From: Penelope pileata
Taxonomy: Eukaryota > Chordata > Aves > Galliformes > Cracidae
DNA: 64,000 bases
NCBI GenBank assembly: GCA_013396635.1
Contig: WBMW01005037.1
Location: 378,582-442,581, forward strand
Reading direction: 5' to 3'
Shown here one piece after another: positions 21,910 through 36,000 of this stretch. Numbering within the stretch: the stretch's first letter is position 1; every line of letters begins with the position of its first letter. The notes under the pieces are model-generated. The model had not been told where the DNA came from, did no database searches, and was given only the letters and a program-made list of their open reading frames with translations. The position numbers and the translations under genes are program-made.

Positions 21910-24900
21910 CTTCAGCTTCAGCCATTAGTTTTTTTTTTCTGCTGAATTTTTTTCTCTCAATCAAATCCCATGCTGATTCAATTTAAATATGGATTCACAC
22001 CTTCCTTAGTCCCACATGCTTTTACTCTATTTTAAACTTTCACAGAAAAAGAAATCTTTTTTTTTTTTTTTTTGCCTTTGGCAAGCAGGTAAATGTATTA
22101 GCCCTTGAGTATTAGGCTACAGGTGTTATTGTTTTTTTGTTTGTTTTCCCAAGAAAGAATAATCCATCATTTTTATATGTGAAAATTGCTTTCAAATCAT
22201 TTTTGGGGCTCTGAACAGCAGCTGAAAACATTGTGCCAACATATCTCTAGCAGTTCTTGTGAAAATCTATCTATCCTTATTAAAGCAAAAGAAAAACCAT
22301 GAGAAATAACTGTTATATCAAAACAAGAAGAGACAAAATTCAAAGTTTACTCTAGTTACATCCAAATGATTCTATAAGATGCAGCAAATACTCAAACACT
22401 CTATGTTCTGGAGTGGAACTACCATTAGTCTGTCTGAAAATAGTTAATAGTCAAAAGATTATTACCTTATTTTCCATATGTTTGTGGAAAGTTTCATCAC
22501 AAATATTATTCATGTCTCATGCACTCTGTCTACTGATTTACATATGTAACAATGGTATATATGTCAGGCCAATTTGCAATGCAGTTCTTTAAAAATTACA
22601 CACAAAATTAATATACAACTGATGAGCGTTTTAAGTAAGAAAATTCCTATAATGTGATAAATCATAAAATGATTATTTGCGGAAGTTAGAAATAAATGTC
22701 TTTTCACGTGTAACACTAGCATAGTTAGGTGTACTACAGAACTATTCTGGGATATTGTTTTGAGGACGCTACTGTATAGTTCTGTAACAAGTTCCAGTTC
22801 TTACTCTATTCTGTGTACAACCATTTACATTCAACTCTGTTCTAATTCTGTCAGTGTCATTGTTCTCATTCTAGTTCTCATTAATAAAAGTGCAACTTTC
22901 AGCTGTTAACAGCAATGAGAACAATAAATGATCAGAGGTCTAGAAAACAATGTAGAAGGGAGGTTTGGATTAACTTCCTTTTTTTGCAAGTTTTTCCTAC
23001 AAAAGAGAAGGAAGAGGGTTTGTGTGTGTGCACACAGCCAGAACATGCAAAGGTCTGTGGCAGAGAGGAAAGCAGCATGTTATTCCCTATGTCCCCACAG
23101 CAGAAAGAACAAATATGAGGCTTAGATTACAGCAAAGCTCGTTCTAGTTAAACATCAGTAAGGATGGTTAAGGGCTATGGAGACAATGGTCTCCATTACC
23201 ACTTTCACTTCTTACTCCTTGGCTGTTCCCTGTGAAAGGCAGACTTTGGTGTCCAAGTCAGAGAGGGGTCAAAGCTGTGAGTCTGCTGCTTTCCTGCAGT
23301 TAGGGAACTATTCCCTGAGCAGAGTTCATGTTTCCTATATGTCAGAATAAATGGCTTCTTGGTTGCTGTGCTGGCTTTTGAGGATATTATTATTTTGCTT
23401 TTAATCTTCCCAAAGATTATACAATGGTTGTAAAATCTGTGAGCCAAGCTCTTCAGTAGATCCTTCTTCTATTAAGTCAATACAGAGATGACAACACGTG
23501 CAGGAGGAAAGGAAATGGAGTTTTAATTGACTTCACCAGAAAAGATACTTACTTTCTATAAATAAATCTAGACAAATTAAAATAGATCCTTGATATATTA
23601 TTTTCCCTTAATAAAGGTTGTTTGTAACCCGCTGAAGCCTATCAGATACATGGGTGGGAGAAGATGGTACATTTTTAAGGTTATTTTATCATGCAGGCAG
23701 AAGTAATTCTCTCTTAGCTAGATTGTGACAAATCATTCCTCATCTGCTTTATGAATGTGCTAAAAGGAATTTAGTACATCCTCCAACTATTCATTAAATA
23801 CAGCAGAACTGATTTTTTTTTCCTGTAATAAAAACCACAACTGTTGGTATGATGTGCCAGCAAAGACTGAATGAAATGCTTTTGATGACTTTATAACCCT
23901 GAAGTTTGACGTCTAAACCATCCTGCACAAAATACAGCTGAGTAAAAAGAGTCGGTAAGAACTTCCTTTGCTACAAGTAGAGAATGAAAATATGTTACAT
24001 ACACTGTAATATTCTCTTTGTAATAACCAAAAGAAATAGTGACCACAGTTCTGGGATACATTCTTACCAGATCCACCCAGAATACTTCTAGACATGCAGC
24101 ACTCAACATCTAGCAACAGTTACACATGTGCAAGATGTTGCTGTTAGGAGTTGGTTTTCAGAACAGCTAAGCAAAAATAACATTGATCTGAAAAACTGCA
24201 GAGGCCAACCATGAAAATTTGGCTCAAGGCAATTTCAGATGACAAAACCGCATCTTATAAAAGTAAAATGCGGGCTAACAAGTAAGACTGAAAAATGTAA
24301 CTAAGTTATTGTTAGGAATGGAACAGATTCCAACCGTATGAACATTAAATCTTTAAATCCTCAACTTGACATCAAAATTATGAACAGATGAGATTGGAAA
24401 CAATCTCTGTTTTCACTACTAAAGTTTTGCAAAGGAAAAGATACAAACAGGAGAGTTTTGTAATACGAAGAAATGTCAGGATTGAGAGACTTAAAATATA
24501 TTAAGCAAGTTAAACAAAACATACTGAGCTTTCTGTTCACCATAGGGTGATATTTTGCTACACTTCATTTTAAAAGTATCATAACTTCCAAGATTTTCAG
24601 TAAGTGTTTTGGAAGGCAGGAGTGCCTTGCTTTGTACTTGTTATCTCTGTAGCTAAGTGACCCATGCTGATAGCTAGTAGCATAACTGAGCTTCAAAAAG
24701 GTTTTGGAATGAGGTTCAAGTCCTGCCATAAGAAGTAACTCACTGAATTCTTGGACTCCTACAGAGATTTAGCCTAAAATCACACTACTATCCACATATT
24801 GTATGCAATTACGCATGTAGGTTATGCAATTAGGTTAATATATAAGCCCATCCAAAAACTTCTTCTGCATCTTTGTATTTATTTATTTTAGATATCTAAG

Positions 24901-26781
24901 CTTTTCAGCCACGTGCTATGATTCAATCATCAGTAAATGGATACTTTGACCCAAACTCTCTGCAGATGTCTCTATCAGCATAAATGGAATTTTATTGAGT
25001 TGCAAGAGCTGAAGTTCTGGCCCCTTAACAATAAGTTGATTACAAGTCTTTGATACTCAAACACAATTTTTCCTATGAATATTTGAAAATTCTATACTAT
25101 AGTAAGTATATCGTAGACTGGAATTCTCTACAGAGGACAGATTTTCACAGGTTATGTTATGCTTTAAAATGCACACAGATGACAAGTGGCACTTAAAAAA
25201 AGTATGGCAAAAGTAGACGATGAATCATCTTTGGAGTCAGCTTGGTGTCTAAATTCCTGAGATGCAGATTTTTACAGATCTTTAACCATCACACCATCTT
25301 TCTTTCTGCTCAGTAAAGACAATAAACATTCCATTATTGTCTGTATATGTCATCCACTAACCCTGGCCATTAGTGCTCTGTACTGCTCTATTCCAGAGAT
25401 CTGTATGGTCAAAATTGCCTGAAAGCAACTGTGAAAGTAAAATAATTAGGTACATACACATTTTGTGTCTGAATGTGTTCACAGACTCAGATACTTGAAG
25501 AGTCAGTCACAGTATTTCATCCAGAAACATAAAAATTGATGAGGAAGTCACAAGCAATGAAGTGTGAACTTAAAGGCGAACTTTTGGTACAACAGCCTTG
25601 GAAAAAGCCTACCAAAAGGGGAGGAGGATACATCTGCATACTTCTGATCTATCTGGCTATTGAACTCAACAGCTACTTGGCACCTACCAATCTAGCTGAG
25701 ATGAGTTACTGGGGATTTCTCTAGATGGGCTTGAGATTTATGCTGTGGGAATTTGGCACACAGGAGCAAGCTATCAGAAGCAAACATGAGTTCAGGGGGC
25801 AGCAACAGCCGCATGTACTAACTCACAACAAAAATGAATACACAAGCTGAGCCTGCGGCAACTGAGCAGCTGGCACGCTATGCCAGCACTCCAAGAGATA
25901 GGCAGCTCTCAAAGGAGGGATAGATTTGATAGCTGGGAGAAGAACCCTCTTCATCTTCCCAATATGAATTGGCAGTTACCATCTCCAGGCATCAAATACT
26001 CTTTCTACAGAGATCTTGTGGTTGTATCTATTCTGGCAAAGCTCCCTGAGGAAGACAAAGGATGTACATACAAGAGGAATTTTTCCTGAAAGCGTAGCTA
26101 CACAATTTCTTCAAACAATATTAGCAGAATAAGCAAAAAGCTTACCTTTTTTCCCCCCTTAATTTTAGTTTTGTCTAGAGCAGAGTTTTTGCCAACATAG
26201 TCATATCAGCATGGGGATATGCTAGCTAGTGAAGATCTGGCCTAAATGGGAGCAGCACTTTATACATTGACTAAATACAAAGTACATGACAGCCAAATGG
26301 CATGAGAACAATAGCGATAATGGCATTTAGCTAGCGTGATCCCATTATCCTGCTTGTTAAAGTACATTAAAGGAGATGCTACTCCCTTGTCCATTGGAAT
26401 CTTGTCCATTTGGAATTAGTTTTTCCTGTGCAAAAGCACAAGGGCATGCAGAGAAAGACAAACATCTAATTCATTAACCCATTTATAAGAGAAAAGAGCT
26501 TGTGTTGATAAAGGAAACCCAATTTGTGAAGATGCCTCTAAAATGGATGCAAGATCTATTTAAGAATTTAATCCCAAGTCATGCAAAAGGACATTTTTTT
26601 TTTCTGCATTAGATCACAGTTCACCATAGCTGCAACAGGGTTCCCCTTCAAAGATGAAATTTCTATTTGCTCTGAACTGTAATAAATAATAGTTTATGCA
26701 TGATGGGTGGCTCAAATTTATAGTGTCCTACACTGGATTTTGTAGTTAGAGAATCAGCACTGGCAAGTAGATGATTAGCAA

Positions 26782-26816
26782 TTAGCTCATCTAAATTAGC
26801 AATTTAGATGAGCTAA
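26782..26816. repeat. Perfect 16-bp inverted repeat with 3-nt loop
   Basis: The arm ttagctcatctaaatt (26782-26797), spacer agc and arm aatttagatgagctaa (26801-26816) are perfectly complementary. The DNA or any RNA read from it would fold into a tight hairpin. No promoter, gene or transposon end is apparent around it. Confidence 0.92.
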
Positions 26817-27454
26817 CAAACATAACTTCACATATAGAGTAGGCATATTAAACTGTTTGAGGTTCCCTTCAGCCAAAATTGTAAGTGTGAATTCAAAAAG
26901 TTTTGGGCTACTAATAAAGACAAGGTTAATGAAGATGGAGCTCTGAAGAAAACAACAATTCAGTCCTCAGCCAACATTCTCCAAGTAGATCAAGTGAACT
27001 ACATAACCAGTGTAAAGAAGGTGTTGAAATCAAAGCCCAGGTGCTCGTTTAGAAGATTCTTGGAATTGTGCATGTTTTCATTCAATTCTGATCCATTAAG
27101 ACGCAGTTCCCCAAAGAGATGTTTCTTTAATCTTTACTTTGTTTCCTTATATCACAAAAGAGAATTCTGTTAGTTTCACAAGAATGAAGCCAGTTTACAG
27201 CTCTTCCTGGTGCCAGTTTGGACAGTTGTGGGTCAGCTAAGGGTCACGTTTTTAAGACACTACAATTAAGTACCAGATTGAATCTAAGCCTTTGAATTCT
27301 TGAATGTAAAACCTTTCTTTATACGAATCTGATCATGAATTAAAACATTCAGAACACTTGTGCCAGACCCTGAGGTTTGCCTTTGATTAACATTCTTTAA
27401 GCAGAGTTCCAAAGAGACTGGATAATTTAGCTCTGTATTTGGAGGAGCACAGAA

Positions 27455-27471
27455 GAAAAAAAAAAAAAAAA
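27455..27471. repeat. Poly-A tract
   Basis: A run of about 17 A before gcttgagg. It is low complexity. Confidence 0.8.
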
Positions 27472-27524
27472 AGCTTGAGGAGAGAAAATTTTCATTAGAG
27501 TTCAATAACCACAGAACCACAATT

Positions 27525-27600
27525 CTGATTCTGCTATCTCATTGTGAGATCTTAGGCAAATTACTTAGGCTCTCATTGTGTACACTGACACAAGAGCAAG
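27525..27600. repeat. Possible MIR-like SINE relic
   Basis: The stretch ttgtgagatcttaggcaaat followed by tacttaggctctcattgtg resembles the MIR/CORE-SINE motif (tgacttgggcaagttacttaacctctctgtg) by eye. It is short and diverged. Confidence 0.4.
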
Positions 27601-29039
27601 ACCAAATACAAGGTCCATATTAAGACTCCTAGAGGCCTTAGCCATGTTTCTTTCCAAAAAGCAATTTTAGTCATAAATGCTCTGGTCATGCCAGAACATG
27701 TGAAGGATCAGTGTCTTTCAGTGGAGCTGTCAGTGTTCTTCCTCAGACAGTTTCAAGGAACTGGTCACCCACTGCCTAGCAAAAAAATTTTTGTAAAACA
27801 CTGCCACACTGCACCTGGTGTAGCATGCACAATAGATGAGCATTTTGTTCTGGTGGTCATTCAGAGCAGAACTGAGACATACAAAACACTTGAATAATTG
27901 TTTCCTTTCATTTGGGTTGGCTGTATGTCGAGGCCCATATTGTTTGTTCTGAAACAATCTTTTATTGCTGTGGCTGGTTGGTTCCAGGCCCCCTGGAGCC
28001 CTCTCCCTTGAACCCCCTCACTGACCACTTGCAACCAAAAGGGTTAAAAACATGTTAAAACGAAAGCTGATATGTCATTACTGTTAGGTAATATTAAGCA
28101 GCATTAGTAGAAGCCTAAAGACAATTTGATTATTAGCCCACTGGGAATGTACATTTCATGCAAGAATCTCAGGGATTCTCAAGAATTCTCAAGAAAGTAA
28201 ACTACTGTACATAGGGTTACTATGTCAATGTGCTTAGGAATGTCTCAATACTTCAATGTCTTGTTACTAGCACCACTAATAAGAACACACACATCCAACC
28301 CAAGCTACAATATATGCAGCACTACCTATAACTTTTTTCAAAAGGCACTGCCTGTTTCCAAACTGCTTCTGCCTTGCCTGCCTCTCTGCAAAGAAAAAAA
28401 TTTCAAAATAAACACCATCTAATGGAAGAAATTTAAGTTTCAGTCTCCCCTTTCCTAATTTTCAAGACATACTACTAAAGAACATCATGGCGTTGCTATG
28501 GTACTTGAAACAGAGAGGCCTCCAGCATCTGTTATCTCTGCTGCAGGAAGAGTACGTTCAGCACAGTCTTTCAGGAGCTTCATTGGATAACAGCTGCCAG
28601 CATTTTTGATAAGTGTGTTGTTCTCACCTGGGCTGAATAAGGCATGATTTTTTTTTTTTTTAAATCATATTTTTAATATTGCTTTTATAGAGGGGTTGTC
28701 TGACAGTGTGAATTGAAACATCAGCAGTCCAGAAAATTCCTGAGTTAGTCAAGTTTTCTTTTTCAAGCTTTCTTCTGCCTCTGCAGAAAACAGTTTCCTG
28801 TTATCTACAATTAAGTTATATCATAGCCTGTCCAACCCTTAAGGCTTTGCTCATTCATTTTTGTGGCACACCTTATCCTCAAAGTACTCAGTGCTGGTCA
28901 TAAAATCCATTGGAAACAATGGCACTACTCCAGGACTTAATGTTAAAAACCTTTCCTAGTAGACCAAAATACACAGAGGAAAGTAGAAATGGCTGTTTAC
29001 TTTTGGAATGTTGCCAGAGAAGAATGTATTTAGCTTCCT

Positions 29040-29215
29040 TAAGGACTACAGAAATTCTACCACACAGGCCAGAAGAACACTGTTATCTCATTTTCACATG
29101 CCTTAATTTATCCACAGCTCTCAAAGCAACATGCAGAAAACAGTATCATCATTTCTGTTTCACCAACAACAAACTGAGGCTGTGAAATGGGCAATGCCTT
29201 TCCAAGTTCACCATC
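29040..29215. repeat. Ancient amniote interspersed repeat relic
   Basis: In order, the sequence shows cagctctcaaagcaacatgc, agtatcatcatttctgtttc, acaaactgaggctgtgaaat and cctttccaagttcaccatct. This is the order of the old motif tctcaaagcgctttac / gtatcattatccccattttac / gggaaactgaggca / cttgcccaaggtcacc. The 91- and 101-codon frames here are therefore chance. Confidence 0.5.
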
Positions 29216-32200
29216 TGGAAACAATACCCTGCAACCATAAAACTCTGTTCATCTCTCCATCTGTGGGGCTCTCTCAGCATTTTAGGGATCTATCTTTTAA
29301 ATATGTGATATTTCACAAAATTCAAGTTCATTTTGCAAATGCTTCTGTATTTATATGGAATTTCTTGAACACAGAAGAGGGCATACTTCATGAAGAAAGA
29401 GGAAACATAGGCAAATCAGTAATCTGTTTTGGATAGAAGCCTTAGGAAGAACATTTAATAGCAAGTAGAAGCAGAGCTCTCTTTCACATTAATATTTCAA
29501 AAGATGTTGAGGCCAGTAACCAAGACTTAATTATACTATCCCACTAAAACTCTTGCAGTAGTATAAAGTCCTGATAAGAGTAGTTTGGTAAGTTGTATAA
29601 AATTAGAAGTAATTTTATAGTCAATAGCAGTGCTTGTGTCATCAATATCTTGTATTGGTAAAAATGTTTCCTTGTTAGTTTTGTACTAACTTGAGTGTAA
29701 GGTTTATTTGTAATTTTTACCAAAATGGAACAAGAATGCACTTGGGTAAACAAGGTGAAAATGTAAGGTGTGTTTTAAGTTGAGAATCAGTTCCTCTCAA
29801 ACTACTTCCAAAAACCAAGCAGAAATTCTCAAGGTACCAATGTAAGTTTGACCATTATTTTGTTGAAGTGAGTAGTAAACAACCTTACTCTCACATCTTT
29901 CTTCCCCACGTGATCTCCATGGAATAATATTTTCAAATGCAGGAAATATCAACCAATATTTAACATAAATGGTTCCCTAAATCTTCAATTTCCAAGGCCA
30001 GATACAGACCCTTCCAGTGTTTTCACTGAACATAGTAAGATTTGGATAACATTAATAAGCTAATTTCCTGGGCAATTGTTACTGGAACAGGGCACCTGTT
30101 ATTACAGGGACTCTTGATAAAATGAACATGTATCTTTCGTTCAAGAGGAGTCAATTGACCATTTTGGAAGATTTCTTTCAAAATAATTGAAATTGCTTAT
30201 GACCCTTAGAAACTAAGTACCAAAATTTATGTTCAGGTTCAGTTCAGACTTGGGAATTATTAGCTAAAATAGGAATACAAAGACAATCAGGATTAAAAAA
30301 AAAAAAAAAAGTAAAAATCCACAACTTGTCAAGATCTGGAAACCATGCATTTCTCAAAACTAGATCAAAGCTCAAATTCTTCAATTTTCTCCTCTTTGTC
30401 CATCCAGGAAGCTAGGAGAATACAAAATTTGTTTTTATGTAATATTTTTAGTCACAAAGTTTTTTAGGAATGTGAAAGGAAATCAGCATTGCTATTCCAC
30501 TTCTACATAACAAGATTGTGATGGCTTAGTTAACAACATGGAGACCTGAAAGGGGAAAAGGGCAACAAAGAATCATAACTGTTCCCATTAAACATCATTC
30601 TGTATGTAATTATGCTTCCAAGAGCCTCCACTCAGAATGTTCCCAACACAAATGTATCGTGAGAAAATCTTTGGAGTTTACTATCTAATAAACAACACAG
30701 ACTAACAGGAAAGATATGTAGAAGCACATTAGACGGATGTGTTTAACCTACAGCACAGACTAGTGGAAACAAAACAAATAAAACCAAAACTAAAATTGTA
30801 TTTGGATCCTGTAACCTACAGGTGACATTATCTTGTCTTTCAGGCAACCAACCTTTGTTTGTACTTGCAAAAACCTCTCCCAAAAGTTTTGCTTTCTTCA
30901 GGCTCATTGCCAGTAGACAGGTAGTGTACCAGCCTCATGATGGCCCCACTGTGCTCGTAAGATGGGCTAACAAGCAGGAGCCATAACTGAGGAAGGTGTA
31001 TGCTTATTGTGCTCAGACTTTCAGTAACTTCTAGTTTTAGTTGATTGTCCCTTCTAGTTTGGGGGAAGAATAAGAAATTCTCTACCTTTTCTAGTACATG
31101 GAGATGAATAACTGGCGCTTAATTGCATTGTTCAGCTGTCCTTTTGCTAAGGTTTAGCTACTGGCAGTACCACAAAACATAGTGCTAATTTTATGGACAG
31201 CATCAAATCCCCAAACCACAGATGATCATAGGAAATACTACAGTCTACAGCAGTATTTTCTTTAACATAACAATGTAGCTAGTCCACTCCAAAGTTTAAT
31301 GCTACCAGTCCTTCCTCCACCAGTGTTCTGGTTTTGTTTTGAAGAAAACAAAAAACCTCTCAGGAAATAGCAACTTCATCTGTTCTTCTGAGCAACTGTC
31401 TAGTTTTGGCCTTTCTTTAACTGTGAAGATGAGAGATGGATTAGAAAAATGGGAAAGTAATCCTTCAGAGAAAGGACACAACAAGAGCAATTCTGCTTTC
31501 CTCTGTAAGGAGCAGCAGACTTTTGTCCAGATGTAAACATTTGTTACCATGACAGACAAAAGCACTAGTTCATGGCAGATTGTATTCATGGGCATACCAG
31601 TAAAGACATCTGGAATAGAATAGTTTAGAAATTACGATTTTGAGCCACAGTGTAAGATTTTTATTGAGTCCTATTATTACTTACAAGAAGACACCAAGTG
31701 CCCTGCATTGAACCATAACTTATCAAAGTCCAAGAATGATTTAAAGGCTTAGAGAAAAAACAGGAAAAAAAAAGATTAAGATTATAATATTGTGAATTTT
31801 TAGATTTTAGTAGTTACGAGAGTTTTTTTCCCAGTTATTTCCTTTTTCTCTGCTACAATCTCAATAAGCCTCCCCACATACCTGCCTACATGTGCGTTCC
31901 ATATGTGTTTTCTTGTCTTCTCAACTGTGATTACTGCAGTATTTTTTCTCTTTCTGTCATTCTTTCAAATACAGAGCTATAGGATTACACACTGCTGCAC
32001 TTTTAATTAAGATGGAGGTACTGATTTGATTGACAGCATAATGACAAGGAAACATTTATCAGAAGCCAAGATTAGGATTTTGACTTTTTGTACCAAAGCT
32101 GGGAAATAGATATTTGATACTGATCCACCTGGTGTCAGTATGTGGTACTGATCTATCATACCATTCATTACTTCCCATATATAGCTCTCAGTCCCTAGAT

Positions 32201-32634
32201 GCTATCCATATTTAAGCAATTAGTATTGCGCAGGGTGATTTCTGCCTGATCACTTGTTCCCATATGGTGTCCATTAAGCCAAAAACCCTTAGTGGCATCA
32301 GACAATTCACTTGGCATAAAGCAAAAATTGAGGAGCTGTTAGCACACACCCAATTTTGATGTGTCCAGCATGAAAGCCTGCTTAGGAGGCATCCTTTGCT
32401 CACTACTTCTCTCTCTTTCCAGACTGGCTGTCTTTTTGTATGACACAGTTTAGAGTTGTCCTTACACAACCATTTGTGGGACCACACTGTGAACAAGATC
32501 AGTAGAAGGAAAATCTTTCTAAAGACACTTTGTCATGCAAAAAGTTACAATTATGAATAATATAAATCTTGGAGAGTTCTAGAGATCACCAATTACAACT
32601 TCATTGCCAGTTTTTAGGTAGAGAATGTTACAAA

Positions 32635-33035
32635 TTTAGATCAGGTTGTTCAGGATCTTACGCAGTTCAATTTTGAAATTCTCCAAGCTTCCACAAGTAT
32701 TCTAGGCCTTTGCTCTAACATCTAAACACCTTCACCATAAAGAATTTTTTCCTTTTCTATAACCACAGTTTCCCTTGCTGTACCCTGTGTCTGTTGCCAG
32801 TCATGTGTGCACCTCTATGAAGAACCAGAATCTATTTTTTGCGTAACAGCCCATGAAGTCCCTGACAGACCTCTGGCCTCTGCTCTAGGCTGAGAAAACA
32901 CAGCTCTCTCGGTTTCTGCTTGGACATTAAGTATTTTACGTCTCCAACCATGTAGCTGACCCTCTGTGGGACTCAAATTCATCAACATCTTTCTTGTGCT
33001 TTGGACCCAAGCCTCCAAGTACAATCTCACAGGCA
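32635..33035 (-). mobile_element. CR1 LINE fragment (about 400 bp, minus strand)
   Basis: Landmarks are atcaggttgttcaggatctt, ccctgtgtctgttgcc, ctgctctaggctgagaaaac, agctgaccctctgtgggact and ctttggacccaagcctccaa. They follow the CR1 3' region in antisense order (caggttgctcaggatcttg, ...cctcttgtcctg, ...ccaggctgaacag, ...ctggactcgctccag). The copy is old and diverged, and the 80-codon minus frame inside it is not a gene. Confidence 0.7.
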
Positions 33036-36000
33036 GTGAATTCACGGGAATAACCACTTCCTATGCCCTTGGCAAAGCTCTTACAAAAGCAGCCCTGTAT
33101 GCACATAGTCTTTAGCTACGCTCACAGAAATGAAGAAGCAGTAAACATCAGATGTGTAGGGATGCCTAGAATATAAATTTCCACTGAGACTTAACTCCAA
33201 ACTTATTGAAAAACAACAGAATCTTTCCTGACTTCCCCTGGCATTCATTCAAACCCTCACTAGGGCCAAATCCTGCATGCCCTAGGCCTTAGCTGCATGA
33301 AGGCATTTAACTCAACAAGATGCATCAAAGCAAAAAAGAACTTTGTAACTGCTTGGATCAAAATGTGTGCAAATGAACCATCAGTCTTCGCTTTACTACA
33401 AATCCTACTTCCCCAAAAGGGGACAGATTTTTCCCTGGGGATATGACAGCACTGTAGAAAGGATTGAAGGGATTTCTGCAGTTCTTTTTGTTGCTACCAC
33501 CTCAAAAAACAGGAAATTACTGGGCATTCTAGAAAGGAGAATCAAGGGAGTATACCTAGTCACATACTGAGTCTGGGATAGACAATTGCACACTTGCACC
33601 AAAACAACCACAGCATCCATAGGCTTGGGTAATAGTATGGCCTGCAAGAAGCATGAAATCTTTCCTCTTTTGCAGTGCTGTGTCTAATAATGATGTTCTG
33701 CAAGTAAAGAAAGAGCTCAGAAGAACAGTGAAGGTGGTCAAACTTGTTTGCAAATATATCTGTGGGAGCAAAGCAAAAATTTAATGTAAATGTTCCTCTC
33801 TGGTTTGCTTGCTTGAGTGTTTATGAATAGGTGCATACCTGGTTTAAAAATATTGTCTATGCAATTATTTCACAAACTGTCTGCTGGCAGACAAAAGCTG
33901 TTTTATCGTAAGGAACAGTAGACAATTTGGGGAGGGACATACATGGAAACAGTCCTCAGATACATTTAAGTTACTGCAAAAAGAAAGGCAGTAATTGTTT
34001 TCCACGTTTGCTACTAAAATTATCTTAAATTATTCGACGTGAATAACACTCGTATTATCTTAAGACTTCACTCTTCTCACCTACTTGTGAGTATGGATAC
34101 CAACAAGAAAGTGAGCAAGAAAGATGAGTGCTAGGAGGAGGAAAACAACAGTTACAATGGTGCTTTAAGACAGACTCTCCTCGGTACAGCATTACTCTGT
34201 GCTCTATTGTGTCTAGGTCTGAAAAAAAACTAATAGATTTACCATGTGTTATGATGCCTGTCATGCCTCATGAGACTGTAACAGCTTTTTGTCCACAAGA
34301 TTTCAGAACTGTATTAGGGAAACTGCAGAAATCCATATTATTGCACTACTCTCTTGCACAAAGCATGTGGCTTCTCAAGTGGAAATCAAAGAAAGATTTC
34401 TGACTGGCTAACCACAGGTTTGTTAAGTGCAAAGAAGCTTTGTCTAAGTGCACTTACAATACTAGATTTTTTTTTAGAAATCTTGACATCTTCCATAAAA
34501 AGAAAGTAAGACGGCTTAGCAATGAGCCATAAAGTATTAATATTACCTGTTCTAAGTGGGATTGACTGAAGAAATTGTTGAAACTGCCATGATTAAAAAA
34601 GCATTTGTCTAGACTTCTGGTTCACATCAGCTTCAGGGTGACTCAAGTGTGACTTTAATGGAACTGAACAGGAGAAAGAGCGCTTAATGGAACACCTGAA
34701 ATAACGGGGCAGTATCTGCAGTGTACTCTAGCGATGCATTTGCAGAACATCTGCAAGTACAAAGAACAACACCTCACTGAGGAGCAGGAGACAGAGGCTT
34801 TCAGTGTGGTTTAAGTATCCTAAATGTTGCGTGCAGAGGCTTATTTTCAATCATAAAGAGCCTTGCTTCCTATATTGTGTAGCTTCCTGACTGTTAGGTA
34901 AATTCTGCATGCTTGCTGCTCATCTGACTGTTTAAACATAGCAGAAATCCAAAAATAACTATTCAGTTTTCTGTATGATGGACTTGCAAAGTTTGCTACA
35001 GTAAGTTCTAGGAAAACACCCATATATAAGTACTGTGTGTTTTTAAATACTACTTTTGGAACAGAGTAACAAAAGGAGAAGGGAAGAGTGATGGGGGGAA
35101 GGAAGCTCTGTAATGAAAAACCCTTAGGTAAGTAACTTCACCTTATGGATCCTGACTATACGAATGCCTGCCCTGATAATAGTAACCTACTTCAAACTCT
35201 CCCCTACATTTCTCCTTCAGTACGAGACCTAGCAGAATTTTCCATTGCTTAGGAAGCTTCCTTGGTAAGAACTCAGACTTCTCTGCTTCCTCATAATCTT
35301 TGTAATACATTTATGCTCCCAATTAGTCTATGTAATCTGACATTTTATCATTCCAGAGCCATCTGTTTATCATGTGTATTCAGTACAAGAAGGTACTGGC
35401 CTATTCTACAGCTGAAAGCTGTACAGAAAATCACTCTTACTTTCTTTAGTTATGCCTATTTCTTTAAAATGCCTAATATACAATGCTTTTATCATATGTT
35501 TTTCTTATACATCCATGTGTGATCTCTATGAAGAAGAAAAAGCCACATTTTTAGGGTTATTACAATTGTTCATCTCAAAGTATGAGGAATGACTTCTACA
35601 ATACAAGACTCAGAGGTAGTAAGTGAATACTTAGAATCACTTTAGAATTTCAGTATGTTCACATGAAAATCCTTTTTTTCCCCATACAAAAATATGTATA
35701 CAAATTTCAGGTTTTTTTTATAATTTATTAAAAGCTGCTGTTCTCAACAAAATTCAGCAGTGTGCAGGTAAAGCCACACAAACCCATTACTTCCTTGGCA
35801 AACATTTCAAAGAGAAGATAGTGTTTATTTCTTAGTTTAAAGTCAGATTATTTCACCTTTCATCTTGAAAAGAGATTGAAAAGGTGATAAATATAATTTG
35901 CTGAAGGAGATAAATTATTTGTACTTTTTTTTTTTTTTTTAACTAAAGCCACTGCAAGAATGTGTATTGTCAGAAGCACCACTGTCTGCCTATTAAGAAA

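Larger units (their letters stand above)
20411..32634. other. Region downstream of EDN3 with no recognised gene
   Basis: AT-rich sequence holding one CR1 fragment (21790-21909), poly-A/poly-T tracts, an inverted repeat at 26782-26816 and two ancient repeat traces (about 27525-27600 and 29040-29215). A slightly GC-richer zone at 22915-23450 and another at 25540-26090 have short frames but no family match. In human the next gene on this side is PHACTR3, and no exon of it is recognised here. Confidence 0.6.

Noticed and set aside
22991..23150. Alternative EDN3 exon after ttttttgcaag (FSYKREGRGFVC..) or after tgtccccacag (23096, SRKNKYEA then stop)
   Set aside because: Both are phase-compatible, but the first has a poor acceptor and no similarity, and the second leaves only eight codons. 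The candidate at 18893 is closer to exon 3 and looks more like the family. Kept only as fall-backs.
30842..30921. Exon-like segment ctttcag|G...gacag|gtagtg with C-T-C and further cysteines
   Set aside because: In the EDN3 phase it reads QPTFVCTCKNLSQKFC and then stops. The cysteine spacing (1, 3, 11, 17) is not that of endothelin, and it lies 13 kb past exon 3.
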